Assembly (NCBI GenBank): GCA_035340715.1
Contig: DAOQTX010000004.1
Coordinates: forward strand, 1-64,000
From: DAOQTX01 sp035340715
Lineage (GTDB): Bacteria; Bacteroidota; Bacteroidia; AKYH767-A; OLB10
Reading direction: 5' to 3'
Length of the DNA: 64,000 nucleotides
In this document: positions 51,212 through 60,000 of the stretch, piece after piece
Numbering within the stretch: the first letter of the stretch is position 1
Layout of the letters: every line of letters begins with the position of its first letter
Made by a program: the position numbers and the translations under genes
Notes under the pieces: model-generated
The model's input: only the letters and a program-made list of their open reading frames with translations
Told to the model about the DNA's origin: nothing
Database searches by the model: none

Positions 51212-52460
51212 GTGCAGATTTCTGTTTTTAATTTTTGTTTTTGTATTAACGACTCACCGCTTTTGTTATGGGCAAGATTCTTTTTATGCGCGACAAGTCA
51301 TTAAAGATTTATGTTCCGAAAAAATGCACGGAAGAGGATATGTAAAAAAAGGTGATCAAAATGCGTCTATATACATTAGCAAAGAGTTTCAATTTGCAGG
51401 TCTTGAAAAATTAAGCAAAGGATATTATCAGGAATTTACGCATAGCGTTAATACGTTTCCTTCAAGCATGTATGTGAAGCTCGATACGGCAGTATTACAG
51501 GCAGGAGTTCAATTTATTGTTGATCCAAAATCTCCTTCTGCAAAAGGCAGTTATCTAATTGAAGAAACGAATGCACTTCCGGATCAATACAGCGAGCGTG
51601 CATTGCGCTACAGATTTGTTTATGTGAATCCGAAAGGTCTTTCAAGCGAAGACAGTTTAAAATTGATGGCTGCCTGGAAAGAGGACAAACGTGCTGCCGG
51701 ATATATTTTTCGTCATAAAAAATTAACCTGGAGTGTAGGCACAGAAGTGATGGAAAAACCAATGATTTACCTCTTGAACGACAGTGTTGCCAAGTCTTTT
51801 AAACATATAGAACTAAGTATAAAAAATAAATTTATTTCTCGATACAAGTCGCGAAATGTTGTAGCTTATGTTAAAGGGAAAGTAAAGCCCGATAGTATGA
51901 TTGTTGTTTCGGCACATTACGATCATTTAGGTCGTATGGGAAAAACAGCTCTTTTCCCCGGAGCAAACGATAATGCTAGTGGAGTTGCCTTAATGCTGAA
52001 TTTAGTAAAGCACTATGCCTTGACTGAAAACAAGCCCGATTATTCAATTCTGTTTATTGCCTTTGCTGCTGAAGAAGCGGGATTAAAAGGATCATTGCAT
52101 TATACCCAAAATCCATTGAAGCCTCTTTCAAAAATTAAATTCCTGATCAATTTAGATTTAACCGGTACAGGTGATGAAGGCATCACGGTAGTTAATGCCA
52201 CTGAATTTCCTGAACACTTTGATAGGATCAAAAAAATAAACGAAGAAGAAAATTATTTCACCTATGTAGGTAGTAGAGGAAAGGCAAAAAATTCTGATCA
52301 TTATTATTTTAGCGAAGCAGGTGTTCCTTCTTTTTTTATTTACACGATGGGAGGAATTAAAGCTTATCATGATATTTATGACATTCCTGAAACATTACCG
52401 CTTACTCGATATCGTCAGTTGTTTCGATTGATCGATGATTTTATTAAAGGAATACACTAG
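51201..52460 (+). CDS. M28 family zinc aminopeptidase
   Basis: Exported metallopeptidase of 419 residues. The ATG at 51201 gives a signal peptide ending near CYGQ. The two-zinc site is complete: SAHYDHLG (His, Asp-type ligand), PGANDNASGVA (bridging Asp), FAAEEAGLKGS (base and ligand Glu), INLDLTGTG (Asp) and SDHYYFSEAGVPSF (His). There is a PA-like insert before the catalytic domain. It likely trims peptides or nutrients in the periplasm. Overlaps the preceding gene by 11 bases. Confidence 0.9.
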   Translation: MQTKCRFLFLIFVFVLTTHRFCYGQDSFYARQVIKDLCSEKMHGRGYVKKGDQNASIYISKEFQFAGLEKLSKGYYQEFTHSVNTFPSSMYVKLDTAVLQAGVQFIVDPKSPSAKGSYLIEETNALPDQYSERALRYRFVYVNPKGLSSEDSLKLMAAWKEDKRAAGYIFRHKKLTWSVGTEVMEKPMIYLLNDSVAKSFKHIELSIKNKFISRYKSRNVVAYVKGKVKPDSMIVVSAHYDHLGRMGKTALFPGANDNASGVALMLNLVKHYALTENKPDYSILFIAFAAEEAGLKGSLHYTQNPLKPLSKIKFLINLDLTGTGDEGITVVNATEFPEHFDRIKKINEEENYFTYVGSRGKAKNSDHYYFSEAGVPSFFIYTMGGIKAYHDIYDIPETLPLTRYRQLFRLIDDFIKGIH

Positions 52461-52480
52461 TATTGGTTTGTTTCTTCCAA

Positions 52481-52519
52481 AAACCTATTGAATCTCATGT
52501 AGGTTTAAAATATTTTTTT
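52481..52519 (+). terminator. weak hairpin after the M28 gene
   Basis: AAACCTA/TAGGTTT seven-pair stem (52481-52487, 52500-52506), then AAAATA and eight Ts. AT-rich and with a gap before the T-run, so weaker than the others. Confidence 0.4.
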
Positions 52520-52556
52520 TAAACTTTGTAGTCTAAATCAAAAAAACTCAATAGCT

Positions 52557-53618
52557 ATGAGAAATTTATATCTCTTCATTTATTGCATTTTAATTTCAGT
52601 ATCAACTCAAGCCCAACCTACCATTACTCAATCGGATGCACCCGTAGCAGGCACCCAATGGACCGAATTTGACGATGATCGTCCGGGAATTTTTACGTTA
52701 GGGGCAGCTGGAGCGAACCAATCGTGGAATTATGCAACAGGATTCATGACTCAATCAACCAATTACCTTAGCTTTAGTTCCATCGCCTCATTACCTGGCA
52801 ATTTATCATCACAATTTCCTGGAGCCAATCTTGCTTTGAACTTTCCAAGCGATTCTATTTGCCAATATTTTGATGTGAACAATACCGGTATTTATATTGA
52901 TGGCCTTTATACTTATTCAATGTTGGCCATGCCGCCATTCAATAAGTTTGATTACAACCCGAATAACTTATTCATTCCATTCCCTTTTACCTACAATGGT
53001 GTACGAAATCATGTCTCCAAACAAGAAGTTGTTATTGTTGGTACGCCATCCATTAAGACCGTAATCTCCACTTTGCAACAATTTAATGGGGATGGATATG
53101 GAAGTTTAACAACGCCTGCAGGAACGTTCCCTAATGTACTTCGCATTAAATCATTCAGCTATAGTATTGACTCAACCTTTGCCGACATATCCGGCACCGG
53201 TAACTATATCTTCGTGAATAGTGGGGGAGCTTCTGATTCTAGCTACTCTTATTTTCATATGCGCAATGGTGTAAATTCATTTTTATGTGTTGTGGATATG
53301 AACAATACCAATACCGTTGTAGAAAGTGTAAGTTATCTTGTGAATGGAATTGTAGGAATTGAAGAAACCAGTAATCCGCCATCCGTTTTAGTTTATCCAA
53401 ATCCTTTGATCGATCAAAAATTAAACATCCATATTGATCAAGATGATGTATCACAGGTCAGAATCTATAATGAGCAGGGGCAAGTTGTCTATCAACAAGC
53501 TGTATACGGAGCCGATACCTATTCATTTGAATTCGATTTTAGCAAAGGGTTTTATCTCTATCAACTGATATCTCATGGTGGACAAATCATAAGCAACGGA
53601 AAATTTATTAAACAATAA
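52557..53618 (+). CDS. T9SS cargo protein with type A sorting domain
   Basis: Exported protein of 353 residues. Signal peptide to SVSTQAQ. The body carries about 250 residues of beta-type sequence (TQSDAPVAGTQWTEFDDDRPG, FPFTYNGVRNHVSKQEV, GDGYGSLTTPAGTFPNVLR) of a kind seen in secreted Bacteroidota proteins without a known role. The tail is a type A sorting domain (SVLVYPNPLIDQKLNIHI ... FDFSKGFYLYQLISHGG ... GKFIKQ). It ends at an excellent terminator, so it is transcribed alone. Confidence 0.8.
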   Translation: MRNLYLFIYCILISVSTQAQPTITQSDAPVAGTQWTEFDDDRPGIFTLGAAGANQSWNYATGFMTQSTNYLSFSSIASLPGNLSSQFPGANLALNFPSDSICQYFDVNNTGIYIDGLYTYSMLAMPPFNKFDYNPNNLFIPFPFTYNGVRNHVSKQEVVIVGTPSIKTVISTLQQFNGDGYGSLTTPAGTFPNVLRIKSFSYSIDSTFADISGTGNYIFVNSGGASDSSYSYFHMRNGVNSFLCVVDMNNTNTVVESVSYLVNGIVGIEETSNPPSVLVYPNPLIDQKLNIHIDQDDVSQVRIYNEQGQVVYQQAVYGADTYSFEFDFSKGFYLYQLISHGGQIISNGKFIKQ

Positions 53619-53635
53619 AGTAGCATTTACTATAG

Positions 53636-53665
53636 AAAAGGGATGATTCTATCATCCCTTTTTTT
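53636..53665 (+). terminator. terminator after the T9SS cargo gene
   Basis: GGGATGAT/ATCATCCC, perfect eight-pair stem with loop TCT, extended by A-T pairs, followed by seven Ts. Confidence 0.93.
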
Positions 53666-53737
53666 GTTATGAATAAATTGAAATAGAAATTCAGAAACAA
53701 TATTTTTCTTTTTATGTTCATAATAGTAAATTTCAAT

Positions 53738-54667
53738 ATGAAAAAATCCATAACCCTTTTCTTTCTATCTCTATTTTGCATAAGTGGCGCAGTATATGCT
53801 CAGGGATGTTCTGACGCAGGATTTTGCTCAGCCGGATCTATGCAAAATCACAATGGCCAAGATGAATATGTAAACCTAAGCAAAGTGAGTGCCTCTATCA
53901 GCTATGGTGTCGGAGAGCAAGGAGTAAGCATTGTCCAATTCACCCCTGAAGTTCAAATTGGATTGTTTACCGGCACACAAATTCAGGTAAAAATTCCTTT
54001 TATGGCCATCAATGGCAATATAGGAAGCAACAGCGGATTGGGTGATGCAATATTTTCTATTACTCAAAAACTTCCAATCGACTTAAACGATGGAGACATT
54101 CTTATTACGGCCGGTAGTCGCATACCCATAGGAACGACAGATGAAAAAGATAAAGACGGTCCTTTACCTATGCCGTATCAAACTGGATTAGGAACCTTGG
54201 ATGGCATTGGTGGTCTTTCGGTCAGACTTAAACAATGGAAAATGAGTGCAGGCTTTCAGTGGGTAATGGATGATCAAAACAAAAACCAATTTTTACGAGC
54301 CGCTTGGCTGGGCAATGAGGATGCACAAAAATATTTTGAATCCAACAAATTGAAGAGAGGTAATGATGCTTTGTTGCGCATTGATCGATCGTTAAAGGTT
54401 GGACGATTTGTATTCACTCCGGGAGTATTGGGCATTTATCGTTTAAACAAAGACTCGTATGTAAATGAGAATGGAGTAAGAAGCAGTATTAGTGGAAGCG
54501 ATGGACTAACATTGAACATCAATCTAAGTTCCGACATAAAAATAAATGACAAAGCCGGATTGAATGTGATAGCAGCTTTTCCCGCTGTAGTGCGCGACAA
54601 ACGACCTGATGGACTTACACGTAGTGCGGTTTTAAGTTTTACCTTTTCACGAACATTGGGAAATTAG
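53738..54667 (+). CDS. exported barrel-type protein with an N-terminal cysteine pair
   Basis: Not a named family. A 309-residue protein from the ATG at 53738, which starts a good signal peptide (MKKSITLFFLSLFCISGAVYAQ); an ATG at 53714 only adds eight residues. Right after the cleavage site comes GCSDAGFCSAGSMQNH, with two cysteines. The remainder is strand-rich with glycine turns (PFMAINGNIGSNSGLGDAIFS, LITAGSRIPIGTTDEK) and resembles transporter-like outer-membrane barrels of unknown role. It ends in SFTFSRTLGN. Two cysteines at the mature N-terminus suggest a disulfide or metal site. Confidence 0.7.
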   Translation: MKKSITLFFLSLFCISGAVYAQGCSDAGFCSAGSMQNHNGQDEYVNLSKVSASISYGVGEQGVSIVQFTPEVQIGLFTGTQIQVKIPFMAINGNIGSNSGLGDAIFSITQKLPIDLNDGDILITAGSRIPIGTTDEKDKDGPLPMPYQTGLGTLDGIGGLSVRLKQWKMSAGFQWVMDDQNKNQFLRAAWLGNEDAQKYFESNKLKRGNDALLRIDRSLKVGRFVFTPGVLGIYRLNKDSYVNENGVRSSISGSDGLTLNINLSSDIKINDKAGLNVIAAFPAVVRDKRPDGLTRSAVLSFTFSRTLGN

Positions 54668-54670
54668 CAG

Positions 54671-54751
54671 TATCTATACAAGACCTGCTTTTGGTTTGGT
54701 ATAGATAATTGCGAGTTGTTTCTCGTTCTAAACTCTACGAGCAATAACTCG
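54671..54751 (+). other. two tandem stem-loops before the acylase gene
   Basis: First: TATCTATAC / GTATAGATA (54671-54679, 54699-54707), nine pairs with a 19-base loop. Second: CGAGTTGTT / AATAACTCG (54712-54720, 54743-54751) with an inner CTCG/CGAG pair. Neither is followed directly by a T-run. They may end the barrel gene or structure a leader. Confidence 0.35.
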
Positions 54752-54783
54752 GAAAATCAACTCAGCTTTTTTACCTTAGTTGC

Positions 54784-57174
54784 ATGAAGGTTGTTAAACT
54801 TTTTGCTGTAGTCTTTATTGTCTTTATCCTGTTATTGGGTGGAGGCATCTACTTTTTTCTTCATAAACAAAAACCTCATTACAAAGGAGCGGTGTACATC
54901 AAAGGGTTTGAAAATCCTTGTGAGATTTTGTACGACTCTTATGGCATTCCACACATTATAGCACAAAGTGAACCGGATGCCTACCGTGCTCTGGGTTTTG
55001 CAGTGGCGCAGGAACGATTGTTCCAAATGGAAATGATGCGAAGAGTTAGCAGCGGAAGATTGTCTGAAGTTTTTGGAGTTAATACATTAGAAATAGATCG
55101 TTTTTTTCGCATGGTGGGTTTTAATCATTTAGCTTCCAGAGAAGTTGAACGAAATTTCAACAATCCGCATGCTCCATGGACCAAAGCCTGTTTAGCTTAT
55201 ATTGAAGGATTAAATCATTTCATCGAAAATGAAAATCTACCGGTGGAGTTTACTTTGCTTGGATTTACACCAAAACCTTATACGCCTGAAGACATGTATT
55301 TGATTGCATCGTATATGTCTTTTTCTTTTGCTATGGGCATTAAAACAGATCCGCTTCTGCAACGGATACTTCAAAATCATGGCCCTACTTATCTCTCTGA
55401 TTTTTCTTTAGGTTTCGATTCAACCAAAATATGTTTGCCCAACGATTGTCAAAACAGCATTCGGCAATTTCCATCTGTGCATGATCGCTTAAGTGCACTG
55501 AGAATGCCACAAATCACCGGAAGTAATGCATGGATTGTTTCTCCTCAAAAAAGTAAAAGCAATTCCGTTTTATTTGCCAACGATCCGCACATCGAATTCA
55601 GTCAACCGGCCGTTTGGTACGAGGCGCATCTGTCTTATCCCGGTGTGGAATTTACCGGACATTTTTTAGCCGGCTTATGCTTTGCTCCTTTAGGACATTC
55701 GCTGCATCATGTTTGGGGAATTACTATGCTACTCAATGATGATGTCGATTTTCTTTTTGAGAAATATGCTGACAATGATAGTACTAAAGTTAAAGGTATT
55801 ATTAAGGACTATCCTATTGATGTGCAGGAGGAAATTATATTGGTAAAAGATAGCGCAGCAGAAAAATTAATTGTTCGGAGGACTAAAAATGGGCCTATCT
55901 GCTCTGATGTAATGAAAGATATTAAATCTATGTCAGATCAACCAGTTTCTTTATCATGGACCTATTTGAAAACCGAAAATGATCTTTTGCAGGTGATGTA
56001 TGGTATGATGCATGCCAAAAACATGAAAGTATTTAGGAGAGAGCTTGAAAAAATTGCTTCGCCCGGACTAAATATCATGTATGCCGATAAGGAAAATATT
56101 GCTTGGTTTGCTGCCGCTCATTTTGTGAAACGAAACGACAGTATATTTCCCAGTCTATTTCGTTCAGCATATAGCAACAACTTTAACGACAGCTATTTTG
56201 ACCCGAAGAATAATCCTTGTTCGGTAAATCCCGAACGCGGATATGTGTACTCTGCTAACAACCAACCCGAGCCAAAAAATGGAATGTTTCATCCGGGATA
56301 TTATGTGAATGATGACCGGGCTTTACGAATAACACAGGTATTGTCTTCAAAGGATAAGCTAAGTGTTGAAGATTTTAAAAATCTTCAATTGGATGATACC
56401 TCTCAAGTGATGAATGCGGTCAAAAATATTCTGATAGCAGAAATCAAAAATGTTGATCATTCTGAAATAAATGCAGCTGAACTATTTCAACAGCTTAAAA
56501 AATGGAACGGAAGTTTTAATAAAGAAGAGTCCACCCCTGTGTTTTTCAATCAATTCTTATTTGAGGTATTGGAGTTATTGTTATTGGATGAATTGGGGAC
56601 AGAAGATTTTAAGGCGATGCTTAAAACACATGTTTTAAAAACCGGTATGGAACGTATTCTCAAAAACGATAGTAGTGTATGGTGGGACAATGTATTGACC
56701 AAAAATCATCGGGAAACGAAAATTGAAATCATCAATCAAGCTTTTTATAATGCTGTTCGTAAACTAAATACAGTGTATGGAAAGAAATATGAAAAATGGA
56801 AATGGGGAAATGCTCATCAATTGGAACACCCTCATTTAATTGGGAAACAAGAACCGCTGAACAAAATTTTGAATGTAGGTCCATTTGCCACTAGCGGTGG
56901 TAACGAAACTGTGAACAATATGGGATATGAAATGAATGAAAAGGGAAAAATGCTAGTTCGCTTTGGTCCAAGCATGCGTAAAATTCTTGATCTTGCTCAT
57001 CCTGAAGAAGGATGGAACATATCGCCTACTGGTCAATCGGGTAATTTCATGAGTAAACACTATAGAGATCAGGCAGAAATGTTTGTCAATGGTTCGTATC
57101 GTTCCATGACAATGAATCATGAAAGGATTAAGACAGAATATAAATCGAAAATGATGTTAAAACCTAAACGATGA
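54784..57174 (+). CDS. penicillin acylase family N-terminal-nucleophile hydrolase
   Basis: Secreted or membrane-anchored amidase of 796 residues, made as a precursor that cuts itself. An N-terminal hydrophobic helix (about 6-26) is followed by the alpha part (PCEILYDSYGIPHIIAQ), a spacer, and the beta part beginning at the nucleophile Ser247 in TGSNAWIVS. Oxyanion and substrate residues are plausible in NDPHIE and SANNQPEPKN. Substrates may be acyl-homoserine lactones, acyl amides or envelope lipids; penicillin itself is unlikely to be natural. Ends in an 18-base overlap with the convergent wecA-like gene. Confidence 0.87.
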   Translation: MKVVKLFAVVFIVFILLLGGGIYFFLHKQKPHYKGAVYIKGFENPCEILYDSYGIPHIIAQSEPDAYRALGFAVAQERLFQMEMMRRVSSGRLSEVFGVNTLEIDRFFRMVGFNHLASREVERNFNNPHAPWTKACLAYIEGLNHFIENENLPVEFTLLGFTPKPYTPEDMYLIASYMSFSFAMGIKTDPLLQRILQNHGPTYLSDFSLGFDSTKICLPNDCQNSIRQFPSVHDRLSALRMPQITGSNAWIVSPQKSKSNSVLFANDPHIEFSQPAVWYEAHLSYPGVEFTGHFLAGLCFAPLGHSLHHVWGITMLLNDDVDFLFEKYADNDSTKVKGIIKDYPIDVQEEIILVKDSAAEKLIVRRTKNGPICSDVMKDIKSMSDQPVSLSWTYLKTENDLLQVMYGMMHAKNMKVFRRELEKIASPGLNIMYADKENIAWFAAAHFVKRNDSIFPSLFRSAYSNNFNDSYFDPKNNPCSVNPERGYVYSANNQPEPKNGMFHPGYYVNDDRALRITQVLSSKDKLSVEDFKNLQLDDTSQVMNAVKNILIAEIKNVDHSEINAAELFQQLKKWNGSFNKEESTPVFFNQFLFEVLELLLLDELGTEDFKAMLKTHVLKTGMERILKNDSSVWWDNVLTKNHRETKIEIINQAFYNAVRKLNTVYGKKYEKWKWGNAHQLEHPHLIGKQEPLNKILNVGPFATSGGNETVNNMGYEMNEKGKMLVRFGPSMRKILDLAHPEEGWNISPTGQSGNFMSKHYRDQAEMFVNGSYRSMTMNHERIKTEYKSKMMLKPKR

Positions 57175-58260
57175 GATCTGTGCTGCTTGCTTTGAATCAA
57201 TGCCAATTAATCTTCCATACATTCGATGAATCAAATGCAAGGAAAATGTATTTAAGAATAGAATACAAGTAAGAAAGGACAGTATAATCATACTGTTGAT
57301 TCCAACCGATGGAGCCATGATACTAAAAAAAATCAGTGTCAGGTTTACGAATGCAATCAAAAACACAGTGCCGGTCTGACGAAATCCATTTCTTAAAATC
57401 ATATGATGCAAATGATTTCTATCGGCCATCAATGGAGATCGTTTTTCTATTAATCGTATAATCGAAACTCGTATCAAATCGTATATCGGTACAAACAAAG
57501 TGGCAAAGACTAATTTGGAAACTTCTAAACTATTGAGTGTGTTTCCAAATGGTTGATTTAATAATTCAATAGCCATTACCGCCATCATAAATCCTATGAT
57601 CATAGATCCGGTATCACCCATAAAGACTTTTGCGGGATGCAGATTAAAGGCTAAGAAAGAGAGTAACGAACCAGCAACACAGAAACATAAACAGGTATAA
57701 GTATAATTTCCTGCTGTATAAAACATGACACCGAAAACAGAGGCCATAATCACGCCCAATACACCAGCTAAACCATCAATGCCATCAATTAGATTAAATG
57801 CATTGGTAAACGATACCACAAAAAGCAGGGTTAACGGAATTTGAAACATGGGTGCAATTTCATTGATCCCAAATAAACCATAGAAGGAAACTATTTTTAT
57901 GTCACCTGCAACAATTAATAATGCTGCTAGTATTTGCAAAAACAATTTACTCAGTGCTTCAATATTTAATAAATCATCAAAAAAGCCGGTGAAGAACATA
58001 ATCATTAAAGCAGCAGATAAGTAACCGGATGCAGGAGTTTGATAGAAGGCTGAGAAAATGAAAAACGAAACAAAAGTTCCAATAAATATGGCTATGCCTC
58101 CCATATTCGGTGTATGGTTTGCGTGTTGTTTTCGCTCATCGGGCGTATCAAATAAATTCCATCGGGTACACACCTTTAACCACATCGGCATCCATGCAAA
58201 GCAAATAATGTAAGCCATCAGTGCCGGTAAAATAATCTTAGAGAGTATAGGTACATCCAT
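57157..58260 (-). CDS. undecaprenyl-phosphate N-acetylhexosamine-1-phosphate transferase (WecA/TagO type)
   Basis: Polytopic enzyme of 367 residues, about ten helices, MraY-like superfamily. Catalytic motifs are visible: FFDDLLN (first Asp pair), TNAFNLIDGIDGLAG, and FMGDTGS, followed by the cytoplasmic loop with HLHHMILR, the arginine/histidine-rich sugar-binding piece of WecA-type enzymes. It starts synthesis of a surface polysaccharide or glycan by loading a sugar phosphate onto the lipid carrier. The HLHH motif separates it from MraY. A glycosyltransferase gene lies further along (62952-64000). Confidence 0.9.
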   Translation of the reverse strand: MDVPILSKIILPALMAYIICFAWMPMWLKVCTRWNLFDTPDERKQHANHTPNMGGIAIFIGTFVSFFIFSAFYQTPASGYLSAALMIMFFTGFFDDLLNIEALSKLFLQILAALLIVAGDIKIVSFYGLFGINEIAPMFQIPLTLLFVVSFTNAFNLIDGIDGLAGVLGVIMASVFGVMFYTAGNYTYTCLCFCVAGSLLSFLAFNLHPAKVFMGDTGSMIIGFMMAVMAIELLNQPFGNTLNSLEVSKLVFATLFVPIYDLIRVSIIRLIEKRSPLMADRNHLHHMILRNGFRQTGTVFLIAFVNLTLIFFSIMAPSVGINSMIILSFLTCILFLNTFSLHLIHRMYGRLIGIDSKQAAQISSFRF

Positions 58261-58285
58261 AGGTTAGGGTTTTACTTTTTCTTTT

Positions 58286-59998
58286 TTATCTGAGCGTTCG
58301 GATGATGTTTAGTTCTACCCTTCTATTCTTTCCTTTAATATCTTGGTTCATATTGTCAACAACAGGAACCAATTCACCAAAAGCTATAGTGCGTATACGT
58401 GACTCCTCAATTCCTTGTTTCATCAAGTATGTTTTAATAGCATCGGCTCTTTTTTGACTCAATATCATATTGTATGCCTCATCACCTTCATCATCGGTAT
58501 GACCGGATAATATCATGACGGTGTTTTTATCGCTATACAAACTATCGAGGGTTTGTTCCAATAAATCGAAATGCATTGTTCGCACATCTGCTTTATCGGT
58601 TTCGAACTCGATATTACCCATGCGGATTTGTTTCTCTTTTGGTTTTGCATTAGGATCAGGACAACCATTAAACTCTTTTGATCCTTTTATGTAAGGACAA
58701 GCGTCTTCAAAATCGCTGATCCCATCTTTATCTGTATCGGGACAGCCCATAGTGGCCGCTGTACCTTTCACATAAATACACTGATCAATTTTATTTGGAA
58801 TACCGTCACCATCTGCATCAATATCCGATACCGGACATCCTTTTGTTTCAGCAGGTCCTGCTTCATCCGGACAGAGGTCATTCGCATCCATTATTCCATC
58901 GCCATCCATATCTCCTGTTTTAGAAACATTCTTTTGAATTGGACAACCATTATTGGATGCTTCACCAAATACATCCGGACATTGATCTTCTGCATCAATT
59001 ACACCATCCAAATCTTTATCGCTGAAGACTATACTTTCTTTGCCATCCTTTTTATTGTTCTTCTTAGGACCAATAGGCAAAACAGAAACCGAAAGTTCGA
59101 ATGATCCGGGCGAAGCTGCAGAAGCCAATTGAGAAGTAGTGATATCATAACTCAATCCCAATAGCATTCGCTTTACCTGAAAGCCGGTGTGCAATACAAT
59201 TGCGCCTTCATTTCTATAAAATGTTCCGAACTGAAGAACATTCTCATTGTTCATTTTAAAATCAGCCAATACACCCCCTACTGTTTCTGCAAATGGACCT
59301 TGTGAGGTATACATCAACATTGGAGAAAGTTTGGTTTGTTCATTGACTCTTATAGAAGCTCCTACTTGTAGATTTAACTTGGAAGGCAAAATGTTTTGAT
59401 CAATGATAAATGTTTCCTTTGGCTCAATAATATGGTGTAAGGCTGCACCCACATATGGTTTTATTTTTCTGCTCTCGTCTAATGAACCATGCTCGTATAA
59501 AAATCCAGCATTCAAGTCGGGGCGATTTGTTTTCAGCGAACTGAAAATTTCACCGGAGTTAAGATTGGGATCAAAACTTCCATCGGGAGAATACTGATTA
59601 TCGAAACTCATCTTTGATGGATCGAAACTCTTTTGAATTAATCCTACTTGAAAACCAAAACCTAAAATATTTTTTCCTATGGGTTGACGATAGCCAAATG
59701 TACCTTGAATATTCGTTTGCTTAATGCCAGCTTCGCCAGTTCCTTGATGCATAAAATAGGCTCCAAAGCCAAAGCGTTCAACCGCTTTGTCTACACTAAA
59801 ACTTTGTGTACTGTAGTTTACTGCGTTAGACCATTGTGTTCTATACAATCCGCTTATTCGTACGTAGTCTATGCCGTGTCCTGTAAAGGAAGGATTGTTG
59901 TAGATCGGATTATTGAAAAACTGAGAGAAATGAGGATCCTGAGCGTGAACCGAAAAGCTCAGCAGCGAAATCATTAAGTATGTTGCTAATCTTTTCAT
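58286..59998 (-). CDS. PorP/SprF barrel fused to TSP3 repeats and an OmpA domain
   Basis: Outer-membrane protein of 570 residues in three parts. Signal peptide to SVHAQ and a PorP/SprF-type barrel (about 20-315, opening DPHFSQFFNNPIYNNPSFTG). Four calcium-binding thrombospondin type 3 repeats follow (about 325-450), each with D-x-D-x-D-G-I-x-D-x-x-D-x-C-P. An OmpA-type peptidoglycan-binding domain ends it (about 460-570, GHTDDEGDEAYNMILSQKRA). PorP/SprF proteins assist display of particular T9SS cargoes; the fused anchor ties it to the wall. The next gene downstream on the minus strand is the wecA-like gene; upstream is the type B cargo, two bases away, arguing for functional pairing. Confidence 0.9.
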   Translation of the reverse strand: MKRLATYLMISLLSFSVHAQDPHFSQFFNNPIYNNPSFTGHGIDYVRISGLYRTQWSNAVNYSTQSFSVDKAVERFGFGAYFMHQGTGEAGIKQTNIQGTFGYRQPIGKNILGFGFQVGLIQKSFDPSKMSFDNQYSPDGSFDPNLNSGEIFSSLKTNRPDLNAGFLYEHGSLDESRKIKPYVGAALHHIIEPKETFIIDQNILPSKLNLQVGASIRVNEQTKLSPMLMYTSQGPFAETVGGVLADFKMNNENVLQFGTFYRNEGAIVLHTGFQVKRMLLGLSYDITTSQLASAASPGSFELSVSVLPIGPKKNNKKDGKESIVFSDKDLDGVIDAEDQCPDVFGEASNNGCPIQKNVSKTGDMDGDGIMDANDLCPDEAGPAETKGCPVSDIDADGDGIPNKIDQCIYVKGTAATMGCPDTDKDGISDFEDACPYIKGSKEFNGCPDPNAKPKEKQIRMGNIEFETDKADVRTMHFDLLEQTLDSLYSDKNTVMILSGHTDDEGDEAYNMILSQKRADAIKTYLMKQGIEESRIRTIAFGELVPVVDNMNQDIKGKNRRVELNIIRTLR

Positions 59999-60000
59999 GT

